From the NCBI RefSeq assembly GCF_044466355.1, contig NZ_JBITMQ010000002.1, forward strand, positions 915,363 through 979,362: a stretch of DNA of 64,000 bases, written 5' to 3'. Position numbers and translations under genes: made by a program. The notes beneath the pieces are model-generated. The model had not been told where the DNA came from. It ran no database searches and saw nothing but the letters and a program-made list of their open reading frames with translations. Shown here in pieces: positions 8,655-17,350 of the stretch (position 1 is the first letter of the stretch; each line of letters opens with the position of its first letter). The DNA is from Actinophytocola sp044466355 (GTDB taxonomy: Bacteria; Actinomycetota; Actinomycetes; Mycobacteriales; Pseudonocardiaceae).

Positions 8655-11096
8655 GCTAGTGGGACTCACCTCGCCGTCCGGGTCATGGCCGAACGCGTCA
8701 CGGAGCCTGCGGAGCAGGTCGCGCCTGTCGGTGGCACCGAGTTTGGTACGAACCTTCGCCACGTGGTGTTCCACCGTCTTGCCGGAGATGTACAGCCGCG
8801 CACCGATCTGCTTGTAAGTCAGGCCCGCCACCACCAGCCGCGCGACCTCGACCTCTCGACCGCTCAGCAGCGCCGTGGCGTTCGTGACCGCGGGTCCGGC
8901 CGCGTCTGCACCGCCGCGGACCCGGCGGGCGGTCTCGAGCAAGGTTACGGTCGCCGCTCGATCGAGGGTGCGGGTCGCCGCGTGAGCGGCGAGGTGGGCG
9001 GCGTCCCCGTGCAGGCCGAACGCGTGCAGGTCGTCCGCGACCGCGGCCACCTCGGCGGGTTCGATGGAGCCCCCGAGGACCGCGGTCCAGGTGCGGGCGG
9101 CGTGCGCCAGGACGTCGGTGTAGCGGCTCGTGTTCGCGTGCAGGCCGAGTTCGGACGCAGCGGTGCCGGCCGCTACCCGGTCGTCGTTCAGGACCGCGGC
9201 GTGCAGCTGCGCCCAGCGCAGGTTCGTTGTCCACAATGGAGGGTAATGCAGTGCGGCGAGCAGTTGCTCGACCTGGTCCAGGTGGGTGCGCAGTCGCGGT
9301 GACTCGCCCAGCCGTGCGGCGGCGACGAGCAGCTCGGTGAGCGGCAGCAGGGTGAACAGGTCCAGGCGTGTGGCCATCATGGTCTGGTATGCGTCGCGCC
9401 ACGCGGCGGCCAGTGCGGTCGGATTGTTCTGCCTGCGCGCGATGCCGACCTCCAGCGCGGTGAGGAACAGCTCGTCGCGGGTTTCACGCCATCGGCTCCC
9501 GCGAGCCGAGTCGGCCGCGTCGCGGGCGGCCGACGTGTTGCCATGAGCCAAGGCGACCATGCCGAGGAGCACGCGGTGCCGGGTCACGTGCGCATCCTCG
9601 GCGGACACGGTCAAAGCACGATCGAGCACGGCGTGCGCGAGGGCCAGTTCCCCGCTGTGCACCCCGGTGATGGCCGCGAGGGCCGCGGGACTGTCCGGCA
9701 GCAGCCGTCGTTCGGTCACTGCGAGGGCGGCGACGCCCAGCAACGCGGGTAACGCGCGCGCGGGCTGGGCGGAGATCGACTGTTCGATCGCGCTCGCGGT
9801 ACGCGCCGCGGCGTCGGCCATCGCCGTGGGCGGCACACCCACGGCCCGGTCCGCGTTGGCCTTGCTCACCTCGCGGGCACGGTCGACGAGGCCGGCACCG
9901 ATGAACCCGATCACCGCGTGGTGTCGGCTCGCGCTGTCCGACCACAGGCCCAGCTCAGCACTGCGCACCAGGTCGGCGCGGTGGGCGGCAACGGCGGCGC
10001 CGATACCGGCCGCGGCGGACCGAATCTGCTCGTCGGCGCTGGCCAGCATCGGCTCGGCCAGTCGCATGGCCGTGTCGAAGTCACCGGAGAGCGCTGCCGT
10101 CTCGGCCCATTGCGGGCCGAGTTCGACGAACGGTGCCCCTGCCTCCGCCGCCGCCGCGTACAACGCCGCGGCCCGGTCCGGCTGGTCTCGGCCGAACTCG
10201 CGGGCACCCGCGAGATAGGTGGCCGCGGCGGTCGAGCCGGTCGCCCCGCACGCGAGCAACGCCTCCGCGACATGTCGCATCGAGTGCCCTGCACGGTGCC
10301 GCGCCTCCGCGATCACATGCAACGTCGCCGAGCGGTACGCGGAAAGCCGTTCCGAGCGGAGCGCTCGGGCAACCACAGGCAGCGGAGTGCCGTCATGTCC
10401 GGTCAAGGCAGCGGCCTGAGCCGATCGGATCTGGTCGGCCACGCCGACCCTGCTGGTGCCTAGGACGTGACCGAGCACGTCGACGGCGCCGGGGCCACAG
10501 ACATCCGTCACGGTCAGGAGCCACACCATCGGCGGGTCGAGCGCGACCATGAAGTCCGCCAGCCGCGTCGCCGCATGCTGCTCCGCCGCCGCCTGCCCCT
10601 CGTGCACCGCCTCCCCCAGCCACGCGACATAGCGCGGTACGCCACCGGTGTAGGCATGGACGCGCCTGGCCACCGCGTCGGGCACAGGAATGCCCAGGCG
10701 CGCGGTCAGGATGGCCGTGACCTGGTCGACAGCGAGGGGCGAGAGTGTGAAGGACAGTCCCGGTGTCGCGTCGAGCAGCGCCCGGAGCTTCGCCGTGGCC
10801 GCATCCGGGCGGTAGGCGAGCACGAGGCTGCCGGAAGGGCTGAGCGCGTGGTCTCGAGCACGGTCGAGCTGATCGGGTCCCAGCCGGTGCGCGTCGTCGA
10901 CGACCAGGACCGAGCCAGGATCGGTCTCCTCGGGCGTGTACACGACGTGCACACCGGTCGCCCGCAACTGCGCGGCGACCTCGGCGAGCACCGCGGACTT
11001 GCCGTGCCCAGCCGGCGCGCACACGCTCAACCGGCTCACGCCAGGCCGGGCCAAGGCGTCGATCAGCTCGCCGAACCGTCTGGACATCCTGTGCAC
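8646..11096 (-). CDS. LuxR-family ATPase regulator, IniR-like
   Basis: 816 residues. N-terminal STAND/AAA-like ATPase with P-loop APAGHGKS (residues 27-34) and Walker B SVLVVDDAHRL; a long helical middle region; and a C-terminal LuxR HTH (LLSGREVEVARLVVAGLTYK, then YISGKTVEHHVAKVRTKLGA). GTG 11096 or ATG 11087 could be the start. This architecture, and the divergent IniB-type neighbour, match mycobacterial IniR, which activates the isoniazid-inducible iniBAC operon on binding cell-wall-stress signals (family knowledge). I infer that it controls the divergent gene at 11352. Confidence 0.85.
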   Translation of the reverse strand: MHRMSRRFGELIDALARPGVSRLSVCAPAGHGKSAVLAEVAAQLRATGVHVVYTPEETDPGSVLVVDDAHRLGPDQLDRARDHALSPSGSLVLAYRPDAATAKLRALLDATPGLSFTLSPLAVDQVTAILTARLGIPVPDAVARRVHAYTGGVPRYVAWLGEAVHEGQAAAEQHAATRLADFMVALDPPMVWLLTVTDVCGPGAVDVLGHVLGTSRVGVADQIRSAQAAALTGHDGTPLPVVARALRSERLSAYRSATLHVIAEARHRAGHSMRHVAEALLACGATGSTAAATYLAGAREFGRDQPDRAAALYAAAAEAGAPFVELGPQWAETAALSGDFDTAMRLAEPMLASADEQIRSAAAGIGAAVAAHRADLVRSAELGLWSDSASRHHAVIGFIGAGLVDRAREVSKANADRAVGVPPTAMADAAARTASAIEQSISAQPARALPALLGVAALAVTERRLLPDSPAALAAITGVHSGELALAHAVLDRALTVSAEDAHVTRHRVLLGMVALAHGNTSAARDAADSARGSRWRETRDELFLTALEVGIARRQNNPTALAAAWRDAYQTMMATRLDLFTLLPLTELLVAAARLGESPRLRTHLDQVEQLLAALHYPPLWTTNLRWAQLHAAVLNDDRVAAGTAASELGLHANTSRYTDVLAHAARTWTAVLGGSIEPAEVAAVADDLHAFGLHGDAAHLAAHAATRTLDRAATVTLLETARRVRGGADAAGPAVTNATALLSGREVEVARLVVAGLTYKQIGARLYISGKTVEHHVAKVRTKLGATDRRDLLRRLRDAFGHDPDGEVSPTSSA

Positions 11097-11351
11097 GCAC
11101 CTCCACCGCCGTGCCGACCCGAACCCCGCGACAAGGGATTCGGAATGGGCCGCACTCCGGTTCGCTCCTCGCAGGACAATGAGGAGTTCCGCCGCGTCCC
11201 CTATACCCCTACGGCCGCCAAACCCACTCCCTACGCGCTGACGGTGCGGGAACCGGGGAGACCACCCGATGTGCGTCGGCCACGTCCGGCCCTACCGTCG
11301 GCTCCGGCGCCGAGCAAGGCGTACCCGTCCCCCACACAGGAGAACCGATCC

Positions 11352-12173
11352 ATGGAACCCGCCCAGACGCTGCACGACTTCGCCCTCAACCTGTTGACCG
11401 ACACGGACGCGATGTCGGCGTTCGACAGCGACCCCGCCGGAGCGCTCAAAGCCGCGGGACTGGGTGACATCACCGCCGGTGACGTGCAGGAGATCCTGCC
11501 CCTGGTCCAGGACTACGCCGCCGACCTCGACGCCACCAACGGTCTCTCCGGCATCACGTCGCTCGACGCCGCCAGACTGACCGACACCGACACCAACCTC
11601 GGTGGCCTGGCAGCGAACACGACCGCCATGGCCGAGCACCTCACCGGGGACCTCGGTGTCGGCGGCCTCGGCATCGACGACCTCGGCCTCAAGCAGCTCG
11701 GCGTCGACGACCTCGGCGGCAACGACCTGGACTCGTCGGTGCTGAACGAGGTCACCGCCGGGCACAACGCCGTTCAGGGTGTCACCGGCGCCGTGTCCGG
11801 CGTGGTCGGCGGCGACCTCGGGGAAGCCAGTCTCGGCGACGTCAATGACCTTGGTGCCGTCGACGACGTGAGCGGGGCCGTGACCTCAGGCAACCTGCAC
11901 GTGACCGACGCGCTCGACCTGGACTCCACGATCGACGACACCATCGGCGACGTCACCGGGAACCTGTCCAGCAACCCGGTCACCACCGCGCCGTCCGACG
12001 TCGCGAGCGACTCCGGGAATCTGACCGGCAACCTCTCCCAGATCCACGACGTGGTCGGCGACGTGGGCCTCAACGGCGACGTGACCGGCGTCGGCGCGGT
12101 CACTGACGTCGTCGGCGACCTCGGCGACGTCAACATCGGCGGCATCGCCAACGGCAACGACGTGGACTTCTGA
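11352..12173 (+). CDS. IniB N-terminal domain protein
   Basis: 273 residues, ATG 11352 with AGGAGAA upstream. The first ~55 residues (TLHDFALNLLTDTDAMSAFD then DPAGALKAAGLGDITAGDVQ) are the IniB N-terminal domain. The remainder is a very acidic, Gly/Asp/Leu-rich low-complexity region with loosely repeated GxxDLG units (for example VGGLGIDDLGLKQLGVDDLG). It is divergent from the IniR-like regulator, with 255 bases between, and ends at a strong terminator. Mycobacterial iniB is followed by dynamin-like iniA/iniC; none follows here. Function of IniB-type proteins is not established. Confidence 0.85.
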   Translation: MEPAQTLHDFALNLLTDTDAMSAFDSDPAGALKAAGLGDITAGDVQEILPLVQDYAADLDATNGLSGITSLDAARLTDTDTNLGGLAANTTAMAEHLTGDLGVGGLGIDDLGLKQLGVDDLGGNDLDSSVLNEVTAGHNAVQGVTGAVSGVVGGDLGEASLGDVNDLGAVDDVSGAVTSGNLHVTDALDLDSTIDDTIGDVTGNLSSNPVTTAPSDVASDSGNLTGNLSQIHDVVGDVGLNGDVTGVGAVTDVVGDLGDVNIGGIANGNDVDF

Positions 12174-12188
12174 GCCACGTCGGCCCCG

Positions 12189-12233
12189 CGACGGCTTGCC
12201 CGCACACTCGGCAGCGGAGCGGGCAAGCCGTCG
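12189..12233. terminator. bidirectional hairpin terminator
   Basis: Perfect 15-base inverted repeat (arms 12189-12203 and 12219-12233, core GACGGCTTGCCCGC) with a 15-base loop, placed between the convergent IniB-type and peroxiredoxin genes. No U-tract, as is common in high-GC actinobacteria. Confidence 0.9.
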
Positions 12234-12236
12234 TTC

Positions 12237-12707
12237 TCATCCCCTTGGGAAGTCCGCCGCGTGCACACGGAGCGCGGCGAGCGCCCTGTCGGCGTGGACG
12301 GCCATCCGCAGTTCGCTCTTGACGACGTCGATGATCCGCCGGTCGGTGCCGATCACGTAGGTGCGGCGGCGGGTGAGCAACGGGCCGAACCTGCGCCGGG
12401 CACCGAACCGGGCCGCCACCTCGCCGACAGGGTCCGACAGGAGCGGGTAGTCGAAGTCGTTCAGAGCGGCGAAACCGGCCTGCTTCGACACGGGATCGGG
12501 ACTGATGCCGACACGCTGGGCGCCGAACGCGGCGAACTCCGCGGCCACGTCCCGGAAATGACAGCTCTCCGCGGTGCAGCCGCCGGTCATGGCCGCGGGA
12601 TAGAAGAACAGCACCACCGGCCCGCCCACGAGCAGCCCCGACAGTGTCCTCAGTTCTCCCGTCTCGTCCAGCAACTCGAAGTCTTCGGCCACGTCACCCT
12701 TGTTCAC
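12237..12707 (-). CDS. PrxQ/BCP-type peroxiredoxin
   Basis: 156 residues from GTG 12707 (GGGAGC seven bases upstream); longer upstream frames add an implausible leader. Thioredoxin-fold peroxidase of the AhpC/TSA superfamily: VVLFFYPAAMTGGCTAESCH holds the peroxidatic Cys44 and a putative resolving Cys49 five residues later, the atypical 2-Cys arrangement of PrxQ. It should reduce peroxides in the cytoplasm using thioredoxin-like donors. A 9-base dyad lies in the region upstream shared with the divergent membrane-protein gene. Confidence 0.92.
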   Translation of the reverse strand: MNKGDVAEDFELLDETGELRTLSGLLVGGPVVLFFYPAAMTGGCTAESCHFRDVAAEFAAFGAQRVGISPDPVSKQAGFAALNDFDYPLLSDPVGEVAARFGARRRFGPLLTRRRTYVIGTDRRIIDVVKSELRMAVHADRALAALRVHAADFPRG

Positions 12708-12760
12708 GTCACAGCTCCCACCGTCGACAGTGCTACCGCCGATTCGCATCGACCCCGCCA

Positions 12761-12790
12761 GCGGATTGGCCCCTGTTCGACCCAATCCGC
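12761..12790. promoter_or_regulatory. inverted repeat between divergent genes, possible operator
   Basis: GCGGATTGG (12761-12769) and CCAATCCGC (12782-12790) form a perfect 9-base dyad with half-sites about two helical turns apart. It lies 54 bases upstream of the peroxiredoxin start and 62 bases upstream of the divergent gene at 12852. A dimeric regulator is a reasonable guess; no regulator is identified. Confidence 0.45.
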
Positions 12791-12851
12791 CATCAGCCGT
12801 TCACCGAACACCCTCGCGGACGATCCGAGGAACGAACAGGGATGTGTTGGC

Positions 12852-13175
12852 GTGCACCGGAACGCGAAAATCACCGCCGCAGCTGCCTTGTCGGTTCTCG
12901 CGTACCTGCACCTCCACCTCGCTCCGGCCTACGACCTCGTGAGCACCGGCGCCATCCATGGCGTCCTGTTGCGCGGTATCGCGGCGCTGGGGACCCTCTG
13001 CGCGGTGGCCGTCCTGCAGTTCGACCACCTGGCCGCCCACCTCGCCGGTCTCACCGCCTCGGGAGTCCTGACGACGGTGGCGGCCACCCACGGCTGGCTC
13101 GCACTACCCCGTTACGGACCGGTCATCCTCGCTGCCGCCGCCGTCGCGATCGCGGCACCGGATACCTCGCGGTGA
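12852..13175 (+). CDS. small hydrophobic membrane protein
   Basis: 107 residues from GTG 12852. Nearly the whole protein is hydrophobic and Ala/Leu-rich, with three or four membrane helices (VLAYLHLHLAPAYDLVS; GIAALGTLCAVAVLQFDHLA; AGLTASGVLTTVAATHGWLA; YGPVILAAAAVAIAA). The His-rich first helix is notable. Its stop codon overlaps the start of the anti-sigma gene (GTGA), so the two are translated as a pair. It may be the membrane partner of that soluble zinc protein (inference). No named family. Confidence 0.7.
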   Translation: MHRNAKITAAAALSVLAYLHLHLAPAYDLVSTGAIHGVLLRGIAALGTLCAVAVLQFDHLAAHLAGLTASGVLTTVAATHGWLALPRYGPVILAAAAVAIAAPDTSR

Positions 13176-13465
13176 CCCGAGGCGCGGCGGTTCGCGACCA
13201 CTGCAATCTCCGGGTCTCCCTCGGCGCGTACGTACTCGACGGGGTCGACGCGCGGGAACGCGAGGTACTGGACGCACACCTTCGGGACTGTTCGCCATGC
13301 CGGATGGAAGTGGCCACACTGACACCCGTGGCCAGGCTGCTCGGCCGCGCCGACCCCGCCCTCGTCGAGGCGCTGCTTCCACACCCCGACGATCCCACGT
13401 GGACGGTTCCGGAACCACGGCACGAAGGGCAACCCGCGGCACGCGACGTACCGAGGTCCAGATGA
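13172..13465 (+). CDS. zinc-finger anti-sigma factor (ZAS/zf-HC2)
   Basis: 97 residues starting at GTG 13172, overlapping the preceding stop by four bases. The zinc-binding pattern is complete: His10 in RDHCNLRVSLGAYVLDG, then His36-x3-Cys40-x2-Cys43 in HLRDCSPC. Such domains hold ECF sigma factors inactive and respond to redox or envelope stress. No ECF gene adjoins it; the nearest sigma-like protein is at 8193. The C-terminus is short and has no membrane helix, so membrane contact may come from the coupled upstream protein. Confidence 0.85.
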   Translation: MTRGAAVRDHCNLRVSLGAYVLDGVDAREREVLDAHLRDCSPCRMEVATLTPVARLLGRADPALVEALLPHPDDPTWTVPEPRHEGQPAARDVPRSR

Positions 13466-13662
13466 CGTCGCGGCAGTGAAGGAGCCATCCGATGGAGTTC
13501 ATCCCCCGCCGCCTGCCCCACGGCGGGTAACGAGAATATAACGACAACGGCCGAGGCCAATCCGTGCTGCACGCACTGACGAACCCCTCGAGGCAGGGGC
13601 CACTCACGTGGCGACACGGCGTCCACAATGGACTCCGTCAAGAATATTGAATGGGAGTGTTC

Positions 13663-14343
13663 ATGTTGCGTAGTGTTCGTCGGACGGTTCGCCACAGCGT
13701 GCTGGTCGCCGGCGTGGCGGCGGTGGCACTGCTGGGTTCCGCGTGCGGCAGTTCCGATGACGGCGCGTCGGACAACGCGGGCGGTAACACCAGCACCGAG
13801 CAGACCACCACCACAGAGTCCTCTGAGGACAGTGGCACGTCGGACGCCATGAGCGGACTGGTCGGTCCCGGCTGCGCCGGTTACGCCGAGCAGGTTCCGG
13901 ACGGCCCAGGCTCCGTGGAGGGCATGACCGCCGACCCGGTCGCGGTCGCCGCGAGCAACAATCCGCTGCTCAAGACCCTGGTGCAGGCGGTTTCCGGCAA
14001 GCTCAACCCGGACGTGAACCTGGTCGACACGCTCAACGGCGGCAAGTTCACCGTGTTCGCGCCGGTCGACGACGCGTTCGCCGAAATCGACGCCGCCACC
14101 ATCGAAAAGCTCAAGACCGACTCCGATCTGCTGACCAAGATCCTCACGTACCACGTCGTCCCAGGCCAGCTCGCGCCGGACGCAGTCGTCGGCGAGCACG
14201 AGACCGTGCAGAAGGGCACGGTCAACGTGACCGGATCAGGTGACGAGCTGAAGGTCAACGACGCCAACGTCATCTGCGGTGGCGTCAAGACCGCCAATGC
14301 GACCGTGTACTTGATCGACTCGGTGCTCATGCCGACCATGTAA
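13663..14343 (+). CDS. fasciclin (FAS1) domain lipoprotein, MPT70/MPT83-like
   Basis: 226 residues; ATG 13663 is chosen because GGGAG sits five bases upstream. Lipobox LLGSAC predicts lipidation of Cys near residue 27. A Ser/Thr/Gly linker is followed by one FAS1 domain with the conserved H1 (GGKFTVFAPVDDAFAEI), YHVVPGQ and H2-like elements, ending at VLMPTM. Homologues such as mycobacterial MPT70/MPT83 are surface or secreted adhesion-type proteins (family knowledge). Monocistronic; ends at a strong hairpin. Confidence 0.93.
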   Translation: MLRSVRRTVRHSVLVAGVAAVALLGSACGSSDDGASDNAGGNTSTEQTTTTESSEDSGTSDAMSGLVGPGCAGYAEQVPDGPGSVEGMTADPVAVAASNNPLLKTLVQAVSGKLNPDVNLVDTLNGGKFTVFAPVDDAFAEIDAATIEKLKTDSDLLTKILTYHVVPGQLAPDAVVGEHETVQKGTVNVTGSGDELKVNDANVICGGVKTANATVYLIDSVLMPTM

Positions 14344-14364
14344 CTCGTCATTGTGCGCCACACC

Positions 14365-14409
14365 GAGAACCGCCGGGCGCCTCGCCCAACAGGGGCACCG
14401 GCGGTTCTC
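14365..14409 (+). terminator. hairpin terminator after fasciclin gene
   Basis: Perfect 12-base stem GAGAACCGCCGG / CCGGCGGTTCTC with a 21-base loop, 22 bases after the fasciclin stop. Confidence 0.9.
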
Positions 14410-14459
14410 CTGTCACGAGCCACGCCAAGGGCAGCACGGAAGCATCCGGGGCAGTACGC

Positions 14460-14667
14460 ATCCGGAGCGACCCGTCGTACTCGACATGGCCGGGATCTCG
14501 TTCATCGCATCAGCAGGTATCGCCCTATTGGTCGGAACAGCACCGACGCGGTAGGAGGGGACCAACTCTCCTCCACACCTCGGCGGCGGCTCGTCGTTGT
14601 CGTGTCCGCGCCAGCGATGGAGATGGTGTTCGCCTGGCACGAACGGCCGGTGCCGGCCGCAGGTTGA
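14460..14667 (+). pseudogene. remnant of a STAS-domain anti-sigma-antagonist gene
   Basis: The frame ending at TAG 14552-14554 contains HPERPVVLDMAGISFIASAG, the core STAS strand-helix with the phosphorylatable Ser position, closely matching the intact STAS protein at 29584 (ERPIVIDMTGISFMASSG). Immediately after, another frame gives RRRLVVVVSAPAMEMVF, similar to the next STAS strand. The N-terminal half is absent. This is best read as a decayed copy. Confidence 0.6.
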
Positions 14668-14898
14668 CGCCGTCGACGGTGCCGCCGCGGCGAGGCGCAC
14701 CTCCACCACTTCCGCCAGCAAACAAGGCCCGTTCGTGCACGATCTATGCTCGACGAATCAACGTCGGCTGGCCGCGTAGAGGGTTGGTCCGACGCGTCGA
14801 TGCGAGCTCCTGGCGGTGAGTTGGCGCCGGGGTCCCCCTGGGGGTGCCGCGGCGTCAGCAACGCCCGAGCAGCCGGCACACACCTTCGCCGGCCGCGA

Positions 14899-14930
14899 GT
14901 GTGGGGCACCGGTTGCCCGGTGCCCCACAC
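14899..14930 (-). terminator. hairpin terminator of the Asp/Gly-rich secreted protein gene
   Basis: Perfect 14-base stem GTGTGGGGCACCGG / CCGGTGCCCCACAC with a 4-base loop, 18 bases past the minus-strand gene's stop. Strongest-looking hairpin in the window. Confidence 0.9.
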
Positions 14931-14948
14931 GGTTGCTACCTGTGACTG

Positions 14949-15495
14949 TCAGTCGGTGCCCGAGTGGGCCATGCCGGACTCGGCCCAGTTCGACCCGTCC
15001 GCGTCGGCGTGTGCGTCGCCACCGTCGCCACCGTTGCCGGAGTGGCCTCCGTGCGTGTTGCTGGCGTTGGTCGCGTCGCCTGTGTCACCGGTGTTCCCGG
15101 TGTCACCCGAGTCGCCGGAACCGACCACGGTGCTGGAGTGGTCACCGGTCTGGTCACCGTCGTGGTGGCCACCCCAGTTGTTCTTCCAGTCGTCGGAACC
15201 GTTGTTGGCACCGGTGTAGGCGGCGTTGCCGCCGGTGGAACCGGAGTCACCCGAGTCGCCGGTGTCACCGGTCGGCGGAGGTGTCGCCGTCCGCGTTCGC
15301 GTCACCGGAGCTGCTGCTCGAGTCAGAACCACCGTTGTGGTTCCCGCCGAGCAGGTCCGAACCAACCGAGTTCACCACATTGCCCAAGTCCAGTGGACCT
15401 GAGTTCGTGTCCGCGCTCGCCACCGCGCTGCCCAGCAGGACGAACCCGCCGGACATCATCGCGATGGTGAGGCCGCGTCGCACGTACTTGTGCAT
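14949..15495 (-). pseudogene. secreted Asp/Gly/Ser-rich low-complexity protein with one frame break
   Basis: ATG 15495 (AAAGGGAAG upstream) opens a protein with signal peptide VRRGLTIAMMSGGFVLLGSA and cleavage near VASADTNSG, then SSSSSGDANADGDTS. The frame stops at 15265, but one base away a second frame carries on the same composition (TGDTGDSGDSGSTGGNAAYT, later HGGHSGNGGDGGDAHADADG) to 14949. A single-base error or mutation near 15275-15290 therefore splits a product of about 180 residues. Function unknown; composition suggests an exported, disordered surface protein. The matching terminator implies the full unit is transcribed. Confidence 0.7.
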
Positions 15496-15550
15496 CTGCT
15501 TCCCTTTCTTCCCTTACAGAACGATGTTTCGCGTGTCCTGCAAGGCAAGG

Positions 15551-16492
15551 TCAGCTCGGGTGATCTCGATCGTCATAGCCGGACCAGGTACATCCCGTGA
15601 TCGTTCCGGGCGGGCTACGACCGCTGCGGTTCTCCGCGCCGCCGGCACCAGCCGAGGCCGGCGCCAGGGTGTCCGCACCATGCGGGCGCGCGGAGCCGCT
15701 CGCCGATCCGTTGCCGCCGACGGCGGCATTGACCGGCGTAGCCGGTGCACCCGGAGGCTTACCCGGAACACCGGAGTCAGCCCGGGGTCCATCATGGATG
15801 GACCGCTGCGTGGTCACTTCCGTCGCCGGAGATGACACACCGCTCGCATCCTGTTCGAACCTCGCGATCGACTCCACCGGCCTGCCGAGGACGTTCTCCG
15901 TCGACATCACGGCCACCGGTCGCGGCGTCGGCTCCGCCCGTTGCACCGGAACCACGACGTCGTCCTGATTACCGGCTTCCTGGCCGCCGATCGCGGACAC
16001 GCTGTCGTCGAGCCCAGTCGCCTCGGTCACCGGGTTGACCACCGGCGTCGCCGCGTCAAGCACGGGCTCGGTCACCGGCCGCACAACCTCCAGCACCGGC
16101 GACACCGCCGTCACAACAGGCTGAGCCACAGGCTCGAGCACCGACGTGACCGGTTCGACCGTCTCCGTGACCGATCGCACCACCGGCGCCAACGTTTCCG
16201 CGCCCGCGCCGACCACTCCGTGGACCGGTTCCAGCACTGGCTCGGCCGCCTTCACCAGCCCTGACAACAGGCCGGCGCCGGTGCGGGACTGCCCTTCTGA
16301 GGATTCCTCCCCGGGCCGCTCCCCGCCGCCGTGCCGTTGCTCCTCTGCGCTGGCCTGGCCGGCCATGAACATCGTTATCAACCCCAGCCCGAACAACAGG
16401 CCAGCGGTCACACCGACCCTGCGCAGCAGCAACAGCACACGATAGTTGCCGACCACGACATTGTTGATCACACAATCTGTGTAGACCTTCAT
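15551..16492 (-). CDS. secreted Pro/Val-repeat protein
   Basis: 313 residues from ATG 16492 (GGAAGGGGG upstream). An N-terminal hydrophobic segment (VGVTAGLLFGLGLITMFMAG) ends in QASAEE, a good signal peptidase site. Residues ~75-160 are built of repeated 'x-x-PV-x-x-V' units (VLEPVAQPVVTAVSPVLEVV), a rod-like or wall-spanning arrangement. The C-terminal part is Gly/Ala/Pro-rich and ends abruptly in a basic tail, so the extreme C-terminus may be frame-shifted. Function unknown. It is upstream of the Asp/Gly-rich secreted protein on the same strand. Confidence 0.7.
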   Translation of the reverse strand: MKVYTDCVINNVVVGNYRVLLLLRRVGVTAGLLFGLGLITMFMAGQASAEEQRHGGGERPGEESSEGQSRTGAGLLSGLVKAAEPVLEPVHGVVGAGAETLAPVVRSVTETVEPVTSVLEPVAQPVVTAVSPVLEVVRPVTEPVLDAATPVVNPVTEATGLDDSVSAIGGQEAGNQDDVVVPVQRAEPTPRPVAVMSTENVLGRPVESIARFEQDASGVSSPATEVTTQRSIHDGPRADSGVPGKPPGAPATPVNAAVGGNGSASGSARPHGADTLAPASAGAGGAENRSGRSPPGTITGCTWSGYDDRDHPS

Positions 16493-16811
16493 GCGTCACC
16501 CCCTTCCCGTGAAGGATCCACTCAGCACTCGGGCTTCGAACTGGTACCCGGCTTGGATTGGTTCACTCGAAATTCGGCAAAGAATTTCTGATAGCCGCAC
16601 CCCACCGCTCCGAGCACACGCGTTCGAATTGAGAGATGTTGCGGTTGGCGAAGCCGAGTACGAGAATGAGAAACGCGCGAAGCGGTCGTACAGACTCTTA
16701 CCTGTTCATCCCGGAGTAGAGGATGTTTCGCATTCGGGTGGGCCGTCACCAGTGTCCGCGACCGCTTCGGGTCGATACATGACCGACTCCAGCACGGAGA
16801 GGGGAATGATC
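16493..16811. other. divergent intergenic region
   Basis: 319 bases between the secreted Pro/Val-repeat gene (minus) and the DUF4383 gene (plus). It holds both ribosome-binding sites and presumably both promoters. A short perfect dyad ACACAATCTGTGT lies just inside the minus-strand gene. No further gene seen. Confidence 0.4.
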
Positions 16812-17279
16812 ATGGCCCAACCCACGTCACCGACCGGCGTCACGGCAGGTCGGCGAAGTCCCATCCAGATGATCGCATTGCTGGTCAGCGCGGTGTTCCT
16901 GCTGGTGGGCATCCTCGGGTTCATACCGGGCGCCACCACCGACTACGACGGGATGACCTTCGCGGGCCATGAGTCGACGGCGATGCTGCTGGGGTTGTTC
17001 AACGTATCCATCCTCCACAACCTCGTGCACCTGGCGTTCGGAGTGGCGGGCATCGCGCTCGCCCGCACGGCGGGCGGCGCGCGCACCTTTCTGATCGGTG
17101 GCGGCATCGTCTACTTGATACTGTGGATCTACGGCCTGGTTGTCGACCAGGACAGCGCCGCGAACTTCGTTCCGATCAACACGGCCGACAACTGGCTGCA
17201 TCTGGGACTCGGCGTCGGCATGATCGCGCTCGGGTTGACGGCGACTTCTCTTGGCCACCGGAGCCGCACAGCGACTTGA
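16812..17279 (+). CDS. DUF4383 integral membrane protein
   Basis: 155 residues; ATG 16812 is favoured over ATG 16806 by GGGG seven bases upstream. Four membrane helices: IQMIALLVSAVFLLVGILGF, then the family signature FNVSILHNLVHLAFGVAGIA, then TFLIGGGIVYLILWIYGLVV and WLHLGLGVGMIALGLTA. The H-N-x-x-H-x-x-F motif and the WLH near the end are typical of DUF4383. Function unknown; often found with stress genes in actinobacteria. Monocistronic, followed by a long hairpin. Confidence 0.92.
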   Translation: MAQPTSPTGVTAGRRSPIQMIALLVSAVFLLVGILGFIPGATTDYDGMTFAGHESTAMLLGLFNVSILHNLVHLAFGVAGIALARTAGGARTFLIGGGIVYLILWIYGLVVDQDSAANFVPINTADNWLHLGLGVGMIALGLTATSLGHRSRTAT

Positions 17280-17290
17280 TCCGGCGACAC

Positions 17291-17350
17291 ATTGTTCAGA
17301 CCATAGACGCGCACGGAGGGCCACCTGCCTCCGTGCGCGTCTTGAACAAT
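17291..17350. terminator. long bidirectional hairpin terminator
   Basis: A perfect 15-base stem (17305-17319 with 17328-17342; 8-base loop) is extended on the outside by ATTGTTCA / TGAACAAT (17291-17298, 17343-17350) with a 6-base bulge on one side only. It closes the DUF4383 gene and faces the convergent flavoprotein gene. The remaining bases to 17620 hold no gene that I can see. Confidence 0.9.
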
